Assembly: GCA_016490735.1 (NCBI GenBank)
Contig: JAEMWC010000386.1
Span: forward strand, 221,501-285,500
Length of the DNA stretch: 64,000 nt
Source: Pachyseris speciosa
Taxonomy: Eukaryota; Cnidaria; Anthozoa; Scleractinia; Pachyseridae
Reading direction: 5' to 3'
A model generated the notes under the pieces. That model saw only the letters and a program-made list of their open reading frames with translations. It was not told the origin of the DNA and ran no database searches. This document shows positions 51,220 through 61,604 of the stretch, piece by piece; the first letter of the stretch is position 1, and each line of letters begins with the position of its first letter. A program made the position numbers and the translations under genes.

Positions 51220-51600
51220 TTTCTTATGGCACTGCCTAGTATTTCAACACATGACCCTACGGGTTTACCAGTGGGGGTCCCGATCGATCAATAAACTTAT
51301 CCTCGTTCCAAAGCGGATAGTGGCCGGTCTCATAGCTTGTTCAGAAACGGCTGAGGTCTGGGTGCTAGCAAATCTTATGTCTTTGTCGTGATCCTTGATT
51401 CTTCCAGCATAGATTCGCCTGCTTCCCCGATGTACACTTTACCGCATTACCACGCTAGGGATCTTGTAGATTACGCCATCTTGCTTAGCCGCATCGACAG
51501 TGTCTTTCGGTCTCACTAAGTGAGACCTAAGTGTGGTGTCAGACTTGAACACGGTACGAATGCCTTGTTATTCTAGGTAACAGCCAGTCCTACCCCTGGG
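51220..51600 (-). mobile_element. Penelope-like element C-terminal GIY-YIG region, degraded
   Basis: In shifting minus-strand frames the segment encodes the linker 'RPKDTVDAAKQDGVIYKIP' and the nuclease region: 'VYIGEAG', 'KDHDKDIRFAS', and 'IDRDPHW' before the C-terminus. The match to Penelope GIY-YIG endonuclease is clear but carries stops and shifts. It may be from a different copy than the RT at 49735-50945. Confidence 0.65.
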
Positions 51601-51659
51601 CCAAGTAGCATCCTTGTGTTAGTCACAGAAGTTCTCTGTCTGTAGAGCTTTCGTCTGTC

Positions 51660-53650
51660 TAAAAAGTATATCAGCAAGCAAATCTCAAAGAAAACAACGC
51701 TTCAAGTGGTATTATAGCAATTCTGGATACTAAGTGAATAAAGAAGTTTAGTTTTCACAAAAATTTTCCACTGAAGTTCGGCCGATCGTTTAAATGAGCC
51801 GACAAATCTAGTTAAATAATAAAATCATTAGCATTATTATAATCAAATCATCATGATCTATCATCCATTTTATTCTTCGCTTTATTACGACAAGAGAGAA
51901 ACACAAGAAGACCCTGCTATTTGGTCCATTTTCTGTTATCTTTGGCAAATTTACAGCAAACAGTAACGGAACGTTTACCATTCCAGAAATGATTGAATAA
52001 TGAGGCCATGCGGACTGATGTAGCTGTAATTTGAAATAATTATGCGTTCAATGCACTGAAATCGTGAGCAAAATTATCGTGTTTGCTTGAGAATACCCAG
52101 CAAATGGCTGAGCCCTCTCAGTGGCCACACCTACGTGCAAGGCACTAGGAGGACATATGAATAAGGGGAATAACCCTCAATTAACGCTTAGTCGTCTTTT
52201 GTCGTCCTTTAGAAATTGTTATAATTGTTCGAGGAGCACGTCTGCCTAACTTTCATGTGCGGATTGCATCATGATATTAGCCTTAGAGTTTTACACATCA
52301 TTTTGATGAAGATGGTGGGCACAGAAATTGGTTTCTGCAGAAAGCGCAGTCTCTTTCGTGCGCCTGTTTTTGTTTGTATAATATGCAATGAGGTGACTTA
52401 ACTGGGTAGCGAAGTCTCGAACAATGAGAATAGAAGTAACAGGGACACACGAAAAGAACTAAACAGACCGTGAACCGAGTGACTTTATCGCGTTTCACAC
52501 CTATTTGAATGTACAGATGTGCAAATGTCGGAAAAGAAAAAGCAAAGTTCTTTAAAAGAACTTATTACAGGTGCTGTGTTTCTAGGATAATAACATTCAG
52601 TGGCAGAGGGTGGAAATTAAATTGCATGGGCTACGAATTTCACTCACAAAATCCAAAGGAAAACTATTTCGGAGTTGAGATAATGATGCTCATTTGAGAT
52701 CTTGCCTATTCGACATGGGAGCATACAAAGAAACGAGGAATACAAACAATAATAGATGCCAACTAGGCATCGATCGTGCGATCTTAAAATCGTGATGTTC
52801 ACCAAAGATTAGTTCAAATCTTTGTCAATAAAAACAAGCAGTTATGCACGGGCTCAGTCGGTAAGAGCAGAATATTAACTGATATTACCCGCGGCGACCG
52901 TTAACAAAAGCTGTAGACTTAAACCGAGTTTTTAAACCATTTTCTTGCAGATTCTGACCTATTAAATTTGTAACTTCTACTTCGTAAAAATGCAGAGAAT
53001 TGTTGGCGAATGTCCATCGAGAATTTCTTCTCCAAATTATATAGATTTGATTGGTGCCACTTGAGTCGATTTTTCGTTAGTGACACCTGGCAACCGAAAT
53101 GGTTTCTGGGGAAGTTCTGTTTGTCAAGTTTGAGCCCTTATCTAAGGGCATTGAAAATTTAATCAATACCATTAATCCCCACCCCCACATACCCCATTAT
53201 AGATCACACCCGTATGCGCGACACGAGAAGAATATATCACATAAAGAGGATAACCTTGTTACAACGCTGGGAGTAGTCATTCTTTGACGTGTGGCAGCAG
53301 CTTCGCAGCACCTGAACAGAAAGGCAACCAGGAAGAGTCTTCGAAGCAAGAAATCACAAATCACTTCACTTCTGTTTTGAAACTCGAGGTAATAATATTG
53401 CTACTGTTTAATTATGGTAAATGTCCAGTGTTCGGCTTGTCGTGATCCCTGGCACCGTTCACGGTGGTATCAGCTATCATAAAACGATACATTTCTAGAA
53501 GGAAATTCAACGCCAAGGAAGGCTCCCAAGACGTTTAACTTGGCAAATGTGTCAGTCAATTAGCCACCATAAAAAGATTAGCAACTGGCCTTTCTCCGGT
53601 CAGCCCTTCATGTCAACGTAATCATAAGTGCCTGTGCCTAATACATTTCG
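51660..53650. repeat. Dispersed repeat family, copy B, and non-genic sequence
   Basis: Pieces of the family at 17.3-18.2 kb recur here: 52075-52200, 52260-52500 (inverted relative to 17.9-18.1 kb), 52600-52700, 52940-53100 (also at 39330-39500) and 53180-53380. The pieces are collinear with 54.2-54.8 kb over part of their length. No gene is supported. Confidence 0.55.
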
Positions 53651-53654
53651 GTTT

Positions 53655-54180
53655 TTTATATATATACACTTTTTGTATGAAGAAGGCTGGAAATCCAACG
53701 ATGTAGTCACTAGCCAGTACTACTGACTGATCCTTTTTGAATGAAAAAAACATATATGCCGTGAGTGGGAATCAAACCCGCGTCCCCCTGGTTACTAGTC
53801 GGGTGTGCTAACCACTGCACCATCACGACAACCATGCTGGTGACAGAGCAATCAGTGAAGATATTAGTTATCCACGGGGCTCCCCAGCGTTATTTAACAT
53901 TCAGGAACAGGACATACATCGGATCATCCAAAGCTGATTCACAGCCTACCAGCTAATTAATTATACGTATGTTTTTCATTCAAAAGAATCAGTCAGTAGT
54001 AGTTCACTGCTACTGGCTAGTGACTGCATCGTTGGATTTCCGGCCAGCCTTCTTCATACAAAAAGTATAATTAATTAGAAGGTAGCCTGTTCCTGAATGT
54101 TAAATAACGCCGGGGAACCCTGTGGCTAACCAGTATCTTCACCGATTGCTCTGTTGCCAGCAGGGTTGTCGTGAAGGTGC
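53655..54180. mobile_element. Composite inverted-repeat element with tRNA-like core
   Basis: Segment A (53669-53755) is inverted at 53970-54069 (TGGAAATCCAACGATG.AGTCACTAGCCAGTA). Segment B (53821-53911) is inverted at 54083-54173 (GTTATTTAACATTCAGGAAC). The order A-B-A'-B' is not that of a simple inverted duplication. Between A and B sits a tRNA-like sequence. Confidence 0.55.
53759..53829 (-). tRNA. tRNA-like sequence (AGT at anticodon position)
   Basis: On the minus strand GTCGTGATGGTGCAGTGGTT (A box) and GCGGGTTTGATTCCCACT (B box) fit a tRNA-derived SINE head with a CTAGTAA anticodon loop. The end stems pair only weakly (GTCGTGA/TCACGGC), so a functional tRNA is unlikely. Confidence 0.5.
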
Positions 54181-54199
54181 AGTTCCTTTAGGAATTAGG

Positions 54200-55015
54200 T
54201 TTTCTTTTTGTAAAATGTTATACATTCAGTACTTGTTCGGGAAACTCGTCTGCCTAACTTTCGTTTGTGGATTACCGTACATCATGATATTAGCACTTAG
54301 AGTTTTACACTTCATGGTGGTGATGATGGTGGGCACAGAAATTGGTTTCTGCAATGAATGTTATTAATTGGTATCGTTTTTAGAAAGCACATAGTGTCTT
54401 TCGTGTGAATTTTGTTTGTATAATATGCGATGTGGTGACTTTACTGGGTAGCAATTAAAGCCGCGAACAATGAAAAAAGATTTAGCAGGGAGACATGGAA
54501 AAAACTGAACAGACTGCGGACCGCCGAGTATGACTCTCAGTCTTTCGATTTATCGCGTTTCACACCTCTTTGAATGTACAGATGTGTCAAAGTAAAAAAA
54601 TAAAAGTATATATTTAAAAGAACTTATTACAGATACTGTGTTTTCCAGGGTACTAAACTTCATTGCCACAGGGTGCAATTTAAATTGCATGAGCGACGAA
54701 TTTCATCCATAAAATCGAAAGGAAAACTATTTACAAGTTGAGGTAATGATGCTCATTTGAGATCTTGTTACCACATGATACAAAGGTACGAGGAATACTA
54801 ACAATAATAGACGCCAACTGGGTTTTGTAGCATTGCGATCTAAATGTCGTGATGTTTAAGAAAGATACTTCAGTGAGATCTTTCTCAAACAACCATTTAT
54901 GTGCACGTGTTAAATACAGTTACTATTGAGATTGCGAATCTCTTCTACGTTATCCAATACACACGCACTGTATCAATCTGTATAAGCGATGTGCCACCGG
55001 ATCCACACGGAGCGT
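54200..55015. repeat. Dispersed repeat family, copy C
   Basis: 54270-54540 matches 52270-52490, and 54635-54770 matches 17650-17770 ('GGGTACT..ACTTCATTGCCACAGGGTGCA', 'GGAAAACTATTTACAAGTTG'). No gene is supported. Confidence 0.6.
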
Positions 55016-55019
55016 ACGG

Positions 55020-55335
55020 AGCGTAAACCTAGCAGTCATCCGTAAAGAGCAGCATACGCTTCGAGAATTGCATCTCATTTGTGGGACTTAGAATATTTTC
55101 ATGGATACTGTTGGTGCGGATGGCATACGGTTTGTCGATCCGTACAGAGTGTACGGATCGTAAACCTAGCAGCCGATCCGATAATATTTTCATGGATACT
55201 GTTGGTGTGGGTGGCATACGGTTTGTCGATCCGTACGGAGCGTACGGATCGTAAACCTAGCAGTCGATCCGTAAAGAGTGGCATACGCTTCGTAACTGCA
55301 TCTCCTTAGTGGCACTTAGAATATTTTCATGGATA
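55020..55335. repeat. Tandem repeat of GGATCGTAAACCTAGCAG-type units
   Basis: About three units contain 'TCGATCCGTACGGAGCGTACGGATCGTAAACCTAGCAG' and 'TAGAATATTTTCATGGATACTGTTGG', some with deletions. CCGTACGG palindromes recur. The ORFs on both strands here are repeat products. Confidence 0.7.
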
Positions 55336-56060
55336 CTGTTGGAATTTTGCAATAAACGCATTCTACAGATAGTTTTGAATACACGCATTAATTTTCGCTT
55401 TCAACTCGGACAGAAATAAACCTTTTGTAATCCATAATATTCGCTTCTACACCAACAAAACGAAGTAGTTGTGTTGCTACTTCGCGCAGGATAGCCAGCA
55501 TACAGGCACTTCATTTAAGCATTTAACCCAGGCTTTTCTGTTTCGATTTCAGATTTGCGGAATAGTGCGCGGTCAAGCCCTTGACCGCACGCCATTGGAA
55601 AGCATAATCGAATCCAATAACCACTCCGAATTGCCCAAATGAAGAGCCTTTAAGCAAACCGGGCGCATTTATCCGTTTCATTATACATGATCTATTCTTC
55701 TGCCTCTTGTTTACGGAACGAGTGTTGTTGATACATACATTCTTTCTGCCGCTTGTTTACTCTACGAGTCTTGTTGATACATGCACTAATTTCGCTTATT
55801 GAAGAGGCGTATGATAGTGCATGAGGCCGATTTTAAAAAAGTGAGATTTTCGGTCTCACGCTTAAAGAACGAGGTATACAATAAACATTCTTTCTGCCGC
55901 TTGTCTACGGCACGAATGTTCATCCTGAATGTTGTTGATACACGCATTATATTTTCTCTTGTTGAAGAGGCGTATGATACGGTGGCCCGCAAGGGCCATC
56001 CAAATATAGGTATATTTTTTTATAGCCAAAATATCACTGTCGATTTAGTTTGGGTCTCAG
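55336..56060. other. Non-genic stretch with a diverged duplication
   Basis: No gene is supported. 'ATTCTTTCTGCCGCTTGT.TAC' and 'TTGTTGATACA.GCA' and 'TTGAAGAGGCGTATGATA' occur twice (55735-55815 and 55885-55982). Confidence 0.5.
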
Positions 56061-56061
56061 T

Positions 56062-56535
56062 AACGCGAGATCTCGACTTATAACGCGAGATCTCGACTTA
56101 TAACACGAGATCTCGACTTAGTAATACGAAATCTCGGCTTATTACACGAGATCTCGACTTATAACACGAGATCTCGACTTATAACGTGAGATCTCGACTT
56201 AGTAACACGAGATCACGACTTAATAAACTTATAACGAGAGATCTTGACTTATAATTCGAGATCTCGACATAGTAAGACGAGATCTCCACTTATAACGCGA
56301 GATCTCGACTTATAACGCAAGATCTCGACTTATAACGCGAGATCTCGACTTAGTAACACGAGATCTCGACTTATGACGCGAGATCTCGACTTATAAAGCA
56401 AGATCTCGACTTATAACGCGAGATCTCGACTTAGTAACGCGAGATCTCGACTTATAACGCGAGATCTCGACTTAGTAACACGAGATCTTGACTTTTGATG
56501 GAATTCTCGGGTTAATAAGCGATATCCACTTGTAA
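56062..56535. repeat. Palindromic satellite of CGAGATCTCGACTTATAACG units
   Basis: About twenty 20-21 bp units each hold the perfect palindrome CGAGATCTCG (BglII site), linked by ACTTATAACG or ACTTAGTAACA. Units diverge by single bases. The array ends at about 56535. Confidence 0.9.
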
Positions 56536-57775
56536 GGTGAGATCTCCCCTTTTCACAAAGAGATGTATCAATTTACTTGTGAGACCGGTGCGAAGTGTTG
56601 TATCAGACGTTGCTCTATGCTATGGATGAAGATTCAGACGGATGCGGATTGTCTGCTGTAAGTCTTACCTTTTATTCTTTATTCTTTATTCTTTATTTCA
56701 CTTTCAAGATAAGGATATAAACATCTACTCAAGTATTCTGATCAAAGTAGCTGGGAATCGGTTCTGAACGGGGTGTTCTTTGTAGCTGTACAAGCTCACG
56801 GTTTTGGTATTGAGCCAAAGGGTGCGTTCGTTCAGTCGCAAGCTACCTCAGTTCTCTCAGTAAAAAAGCTTTCTGTGGCTTTTTCGTTGTACCAGTACTT
56901 CATCTTGTCTTCCAAGGCAAGATACTTGTTCAAAAGCCCCGTCATCCAAATTCAAAGGCGGGTAATTTTCAACCAGTCAATACAAAACGCAGTTTGCAGA
57001 CGGTAGTAACGAAAACGAAGACCCCGAAAACGAAGACCCAAAGACCCAACTAACCAATTCCAGGAAATCCTGCAAAGAGCTTAGACGATGCCCATTTATA
57101 CCAAAAAGTCCAAGATCGAAATAGAGATACTCCAGCATCATGGCTAATGGATTTGCGCAACGGAAACCCTTTCATTTGGACTATGTGATCATTGGATAGG
57201 TCGTTAAAGATTTAGTCTTTTTTGAGAAACAAACTCTTCTCCTATGTGTTTTGCCGAAGCAACTTTTTGATAGCGACGACTTCCCCACGGCTTGTGGCGG
57301 TGAAAACGGCTTCAAAGCTGCCTCTTTTTGGCCATTTTTTGGCCTCGCACGCCTGGCAAATTAGAACCAGCGTGCGTATAAATTTGACAGCGGCAGCTCA
57401 ACGATTTGTGTGGAATATGTGACTGCAGGAAACGTCACTCAAAATGATTTGCACCAGTGAAGCCGCCATCGCATTTGTGTTAATTATATCACAATTTCTT
57501 TTTCTCCCTAGCATTCCTCTTGAGTCAATCTAAGGTTTATTTTCCCGTGTATTAAACATCGTCTAGTTCAATGTCGATATTTGCATGCAGGCGTTATTTG
57601 ATGCTTACGTCCACCCAACAGCGAACGTGACATAAACGACTCTCAGTCACGTTACGTCAATCCAAAGTCCTACACTATCATAACTTTGAAATGCCGCCGC
57701 GCCTTTCAAATTTGACGCATAACAGATATAGACATCGACATGAAAGAAAACTTTACAAATGTCGAAATAATTCCA
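56536..57775. other. Non-genic stretch
   Basis: No gene is supported. A short frame MDEDSDGCGLSAV at 56622-56660 followed by GTAAGT could be a small first exon, but no downstream exon was found. A (TTCTTTA)n run lies at 56668-56700. Confidence 0.4.
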
Positions 57776-58042
57776 TAAGGGAAAGTTCATTTAATATGAC
57801 AAGGGGGGCATGAAGAAATTTAGGGGGCTCCGAAAATTTTTAGAAACCCGAAAGGGGGCTATGAAAAAATTAGGGAGGGGGGGGGGGTTCCGAAAATTTG
57901 TATACCTCGAAACCAACAGGAGAGGGGGGGGGGGGGGAGTCTCCTAAAAAATTGAACCGCCAGTGAGGGGGCTGCTAAAATTTCAAGCTTCGAGTTTCAA
58001 TATCGTCATCCCCCCTTGTCATATTAAATGAACTTTCCCTTA
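57776..58042. mobile_element. MITE with 33-bp terminal inverted repeats
   Basis: TAAGGGAAAGTTCATTTAAT...ACAAGGGGGG at 57776-57808 is mirrored at 58010-58042. The interior is G-rich with 'AGGGGGCT..GAAAAATT' words. I could not identify a clear target duplication. Confidence 0.8.
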
Positions 58043-58484
58043 CTAGGAGTTTCAATGTGAAAGTGAGTGCTGGCGTCAGAGCTTAAAGGAAATACTGATA
58101 ATACGCGTAATTTGAAATAAATTGTATAACAGGGGTTGGTGTAGCTAGTTAAGTTTTAAAGAGATTTTGTGAAACAACAACAGAGCCCCACAATATTTTT
58201 CTTCACTTGAGTAAAGAACACAACAAATGCTAGAACTTGATTTAAGAGACCCAGGAAACCTTAAGTAGATGGATTTCCACAAGTATTCTTTTTCAAACTT
58301 AGCCTTTTTGTTACCCTGGGTGCCAGAGGTTTTTCTAGCGCGGTTCCAAGGGTCTTGTAATCTAAAAGACACGGTGATTGGCTTCTAAGAATAGAGGAAG
58401 CCTGTGAAATGTTTGTTTCTTGGTGCGGAGATGGCGGACTTTGAGCTCGGTGTATGTTCGCGCGCTGAAAGATTTGTAAGTGAC

Positions 58485-58951
58485 TAAGATCTGGAAAAAG
58501 CTATAGCAAAAGTTCTCGAAACGTTCGACGGTGTTGAAAACTTAAGTGCGGAGCAAAGGGATGGAATTGCAAATTTTATACGTCGCCACGATGTGTTGAC
58601 GGTTTTACCAACGGGATTCAGGAAATCATTGCTATTTCAATTAATTGCTGGACTCTTTGTCGAACTCCATAATTTGGGCTACAGCTATTACCCAAAAAGT
58701 CCAATAGTGATTGTCATTTGCCCACTAAATGCTCTAATTGAATGCCACACGAAGCAATTGGAGCATCGCGGAATTTCGTGCACTTGTTTATCTGGCGAAG
58801 ATGCCGACCAAGATGGTGCTTTCGCTGGTTGATACTCCTTTATATTTGCAAACCCCGAGGTGAAAAGTGGAGGAAGATGCTCCAGACGCCAGTTTACCAA
58901 AAAAGCCTCTTCGGGTTTGTTGCTGATGAAGCTCGTGTGATTCCGAAATAG
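58485..58951 (+). pseudogene. RecQ-like DEAH helicase fragment
   Basis: An intronless fragment covers the first RecA lobe of a RecQ-type helicase: LSAEQRDGIANFIRRHDVLT, Walker A LPTGFRKSLLFQL, IVICPLNALIE (motif Ia) and FGFVADEAR in place of DEAH. Both nucleotide-binding motifs are altered (GFGKS to GFRKS, DEAH to DEAR). The frame breaks after ADQDGAFAG at 58832 and resumes for about 30 codons to 58951. Nothing of lobe 2 follows. It looks like a decayed copy of a multicopy intronless helicase gene. Confidence 0.65.
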
Positions 58952-58959
58952 TACTGAGG

Positions 58960-60120
58960 TCGATATTTTTCATTTACCAGTTGTCCGGAAAGAATAAGTA
59001 GCCGAAATGTTATCCACGTGAACAATGAGCCAAAAATTAGTTCATGGATACGTTAAAATCCATGTCATTGGTTTGTCAAAACGCGGAAGATAATGCTTAT
59101 GTTATGGTTGACATTTGTTTCAGGCTTGATCATTTTTTTCAAGCACTTTGATTTTATTTTCCTTTGTTTTCGATTACAGTAATAACTTTCAAATCAAAAC
59201 AATTTAGATCACCATGTATAGATAATTCATTCATATCTTTTTATACCCTGGGTATTTTAAATTTCATTTGAAATAACTTGAACTTTTAAGCAACAACTCA
59301 AAAACAAAAGTTACATTTACTGTTTAAATTTACTTAGTTAATTCTTTTTCTGAGTTGTTGCCTGTGCATGTGATCATCGTATGAAACCGCCGGTTTGATA
59401 TTGGAGACGAGGTCAAGGACCGTTTAGCACAGTAAAGCAAAGCGCTCTGCGCCAGAGGTTTTTTCCTCGCGGCTTCGCCGCTCATGTCTTCGTGTGTCCA
59501 GACAACGTGAGAAAAACCTCTGGTACCCAGGGTACCTTTCTGCTAAATGTTGCCAGTAAATCAAAGGTGAAAATGAGACGTGACTTGAATCGTCACGCAA
59601 CGTGACATCAAAAGTCATATCAAATCGCATTGAAGCAAAGCAATCAAAAACCAAGCTTTTCTTTCGCCTCGACGGCACATGTAACTCAATAGTCTAATTA
59701 TCTAACTCAACGGGCTGAGATTTTGAGTCGACGATCAAATTTAACGCCTCAACGGGCGAAGAATATTGTGAATGATTTGTCTGTGGTGTCTGTGGTCACT
59801 GGTACCGAAGTCGCTTTCAACATAAAGCAAGCTAAAACAGCGGGTTGGCTTCACAGTTTCCTCTCTCTTCTCCTCTCGAGACCAGCAAGCTGCAGTCGGC
59901 AGTTTTTGCCTAACACTTCACTGCTGCTGAATGCACCGTAGGACTTGTTCGATATCTTGGCGCCTCCGTTCGCGAATCGGCCGCAAAATTGCTCACGTAA
60001 TAGAACACATAAAAATCTCTTGTCTTCCGCGAGAGTAATCACTAAACCATTGATGACCTCCATGAATACTTCCACAAGTAATTAGAGATATCCATATTTG
60101 ACCTCGTTTATCGTGTCCTC
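58960..60120. other. Non-genic stretch with a hairpin
   Basis: No gene is supported. 'CCAGAGGTTTTTTCCTCGCGG' near 59455 and 'CGTGAGAAAAACCTCTGG' near 59505 form an inverted pair of about 70 bp total. A related 'GGGTGCCAGAGGTTTTTC' lies at 58318. Confidence 0.45.
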
Positions 60121-60159
60121 GATTTCTAGCTGAGCGGGCAAGCACCCCGGAATGCCCGG

Positions 60160-60600
60160 ATATATTCTCGTCCCCAGAGGCCACGCTCCTTTTGGTTAGC
60201 ACCAAGAATCGCGGCTGACCAAAAGGAGCGCGGTCTCTGGGGACGAAAATGGACCAGATATACCAAACACAATCGACTGCGCATGTCTTCAATCTTACAT
60301 CCTGTCAATCTCGTTCCCAGAGCCCTCGTGGCTTTTGCTTTGCTGTTCTTTCAAAGCCAAATTTCGACTTTCCTGGTTTTTCCAGTGCGTATTGAATGCC
60401 TTTGTGGATAGCATCCACATCTACTTTATCTCTGGACGCCATGTAAACCAAGGCACGCATGCGCCGTGAAACCGGAAGTCCTAAAATCTTGCTCTCTGAA
60501 AATTGATTATTCCAGAGCTCCGTGTCTTGGTGATGACCAAAAGGCACGTGGGCTCTAGGAACGAAATTGACATCAGATTTTGCCTTCTTCTCGCTATATA
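60160..60600. mobile_element. Two short foldback elements
   Basis: 60167-60255: CGTCCCCAGAGGCCACGCTCC...GACCAAAAGGAGCGCGGTCTCTGGGGACG. 60308-60570: ATCTCGTTCCCAGAGCCCTCGTGG...GGCACGTGGGCTCTAGGAACGAAATTGA. Both share the GACCAAAAGG.GC.CG termini style, so they belong to related families. The minus ORFs crossing them are not genes. Confidence 0.55.
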
Positions 60601-61134
60601 AAGAATAGGATGCTACCTCGCTAGGGCTCGCCAGCAATAAGTATTACGATATTTCATGCTTCGTCCGTTGGTCTTCGGTATTCGCTTGTTTCCTGGTCGT
60701 TTGTACTTGTTTCAAAAGAGGAACCGTTACATTTGTGTTAGTCGATTTGATTGATATTTCAGATGACAGATATCGAAGCCTCGTTAATGTCTATTTCAAG
60801 GCCTGGTCTATTTCTAGATGAACCGCTGTTATACTGATTTATCAGTTCTGGCCGAGAAAAGTTATATTGAAATTATTTTGTTTCCTAAAAAAATAAAAGG
60901 GTCTTCGTTTTCGCACGGGTTTTTTTTATGCCCGATGTGTGCCTTTGTATGTGGCTTGAGCGGAGAAGAAAACATAGCACTCTCACTTCCTTCTAAAATT
61001 ATTAGTTCTTTAACGTTTTTCTTGGTGCACGAAGATACACTCTGACGTCAAGGAAGAGACATGATCTGAATTGGTCCAACAGTATAGTTTATTCAGCACT
61101 CGTTAATGGGGAAAGTACAAAACATGAACCCCTG

Positions 61135-61240
61135 GTCCATGGCCCCCCTCCGTGGACCGGGTCCATCAAAATATGGACCGGGTCCATGGATCCCTTTCAT
61201 GGACCGGGTCCATGGACCCCCTTTTATGGACCGGGTCCAT
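61135..61240. repeat. GGACCGGGTCCATG tandem palindromes
   Basis: Units such as ATGGACCGGGTCCATGGACC recur about five times, each palindromic (GGTCCATGGACC and GGACCGGGTCC). The plus ORF at 61106-61366 reads the repeat as GP(W)MDRVHGP and is probably not a protein. Confidence 0.7.
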
Positions 61241-61604
61241 GGCCCCCTTATTTTTATTAGCGCTGACACTAGTAGTAATCAAAGATCTCAAGTCACTGCA
61301 CTCCAATGGGTGATAGTGTGCAATGTCGCAGCCAATCAGATTACAGCATTTGCATTAGTTTACTAGCACAATTTTTCTAATAGGTGGTAGCATGCTGTGA
61401 CATGTAATTTACTAATTGTTTTCTGCGTTTTCCTACTGTTTCCTGTCACATCCCCAAATCCTGGAGCAGAGACCCTGCTCTCAAGGGTAAGATCGAACTC
61501 TGCCTGTCTTTACAACATGCAGGTTATTTAGCCAGGTGAAAGCTCTCTTCAGTAGCCGTGATGTAATAGTACTTTAAAATGACAACACGAAATTTATTAT
61601 TTAG

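Noticed and set aside
53669..54069. Simple TIR transposon with tRNA inside
   Set aside because: The additional inverted pair B/B' extends beyond the proposed end, so a single clean element does not explain the region.
61106..61366. ORF encoding GPW/MDRVHGP repeats
   Set aside because: It reads a palindromic GGACCGGGTCCATG array and has no other protein character.
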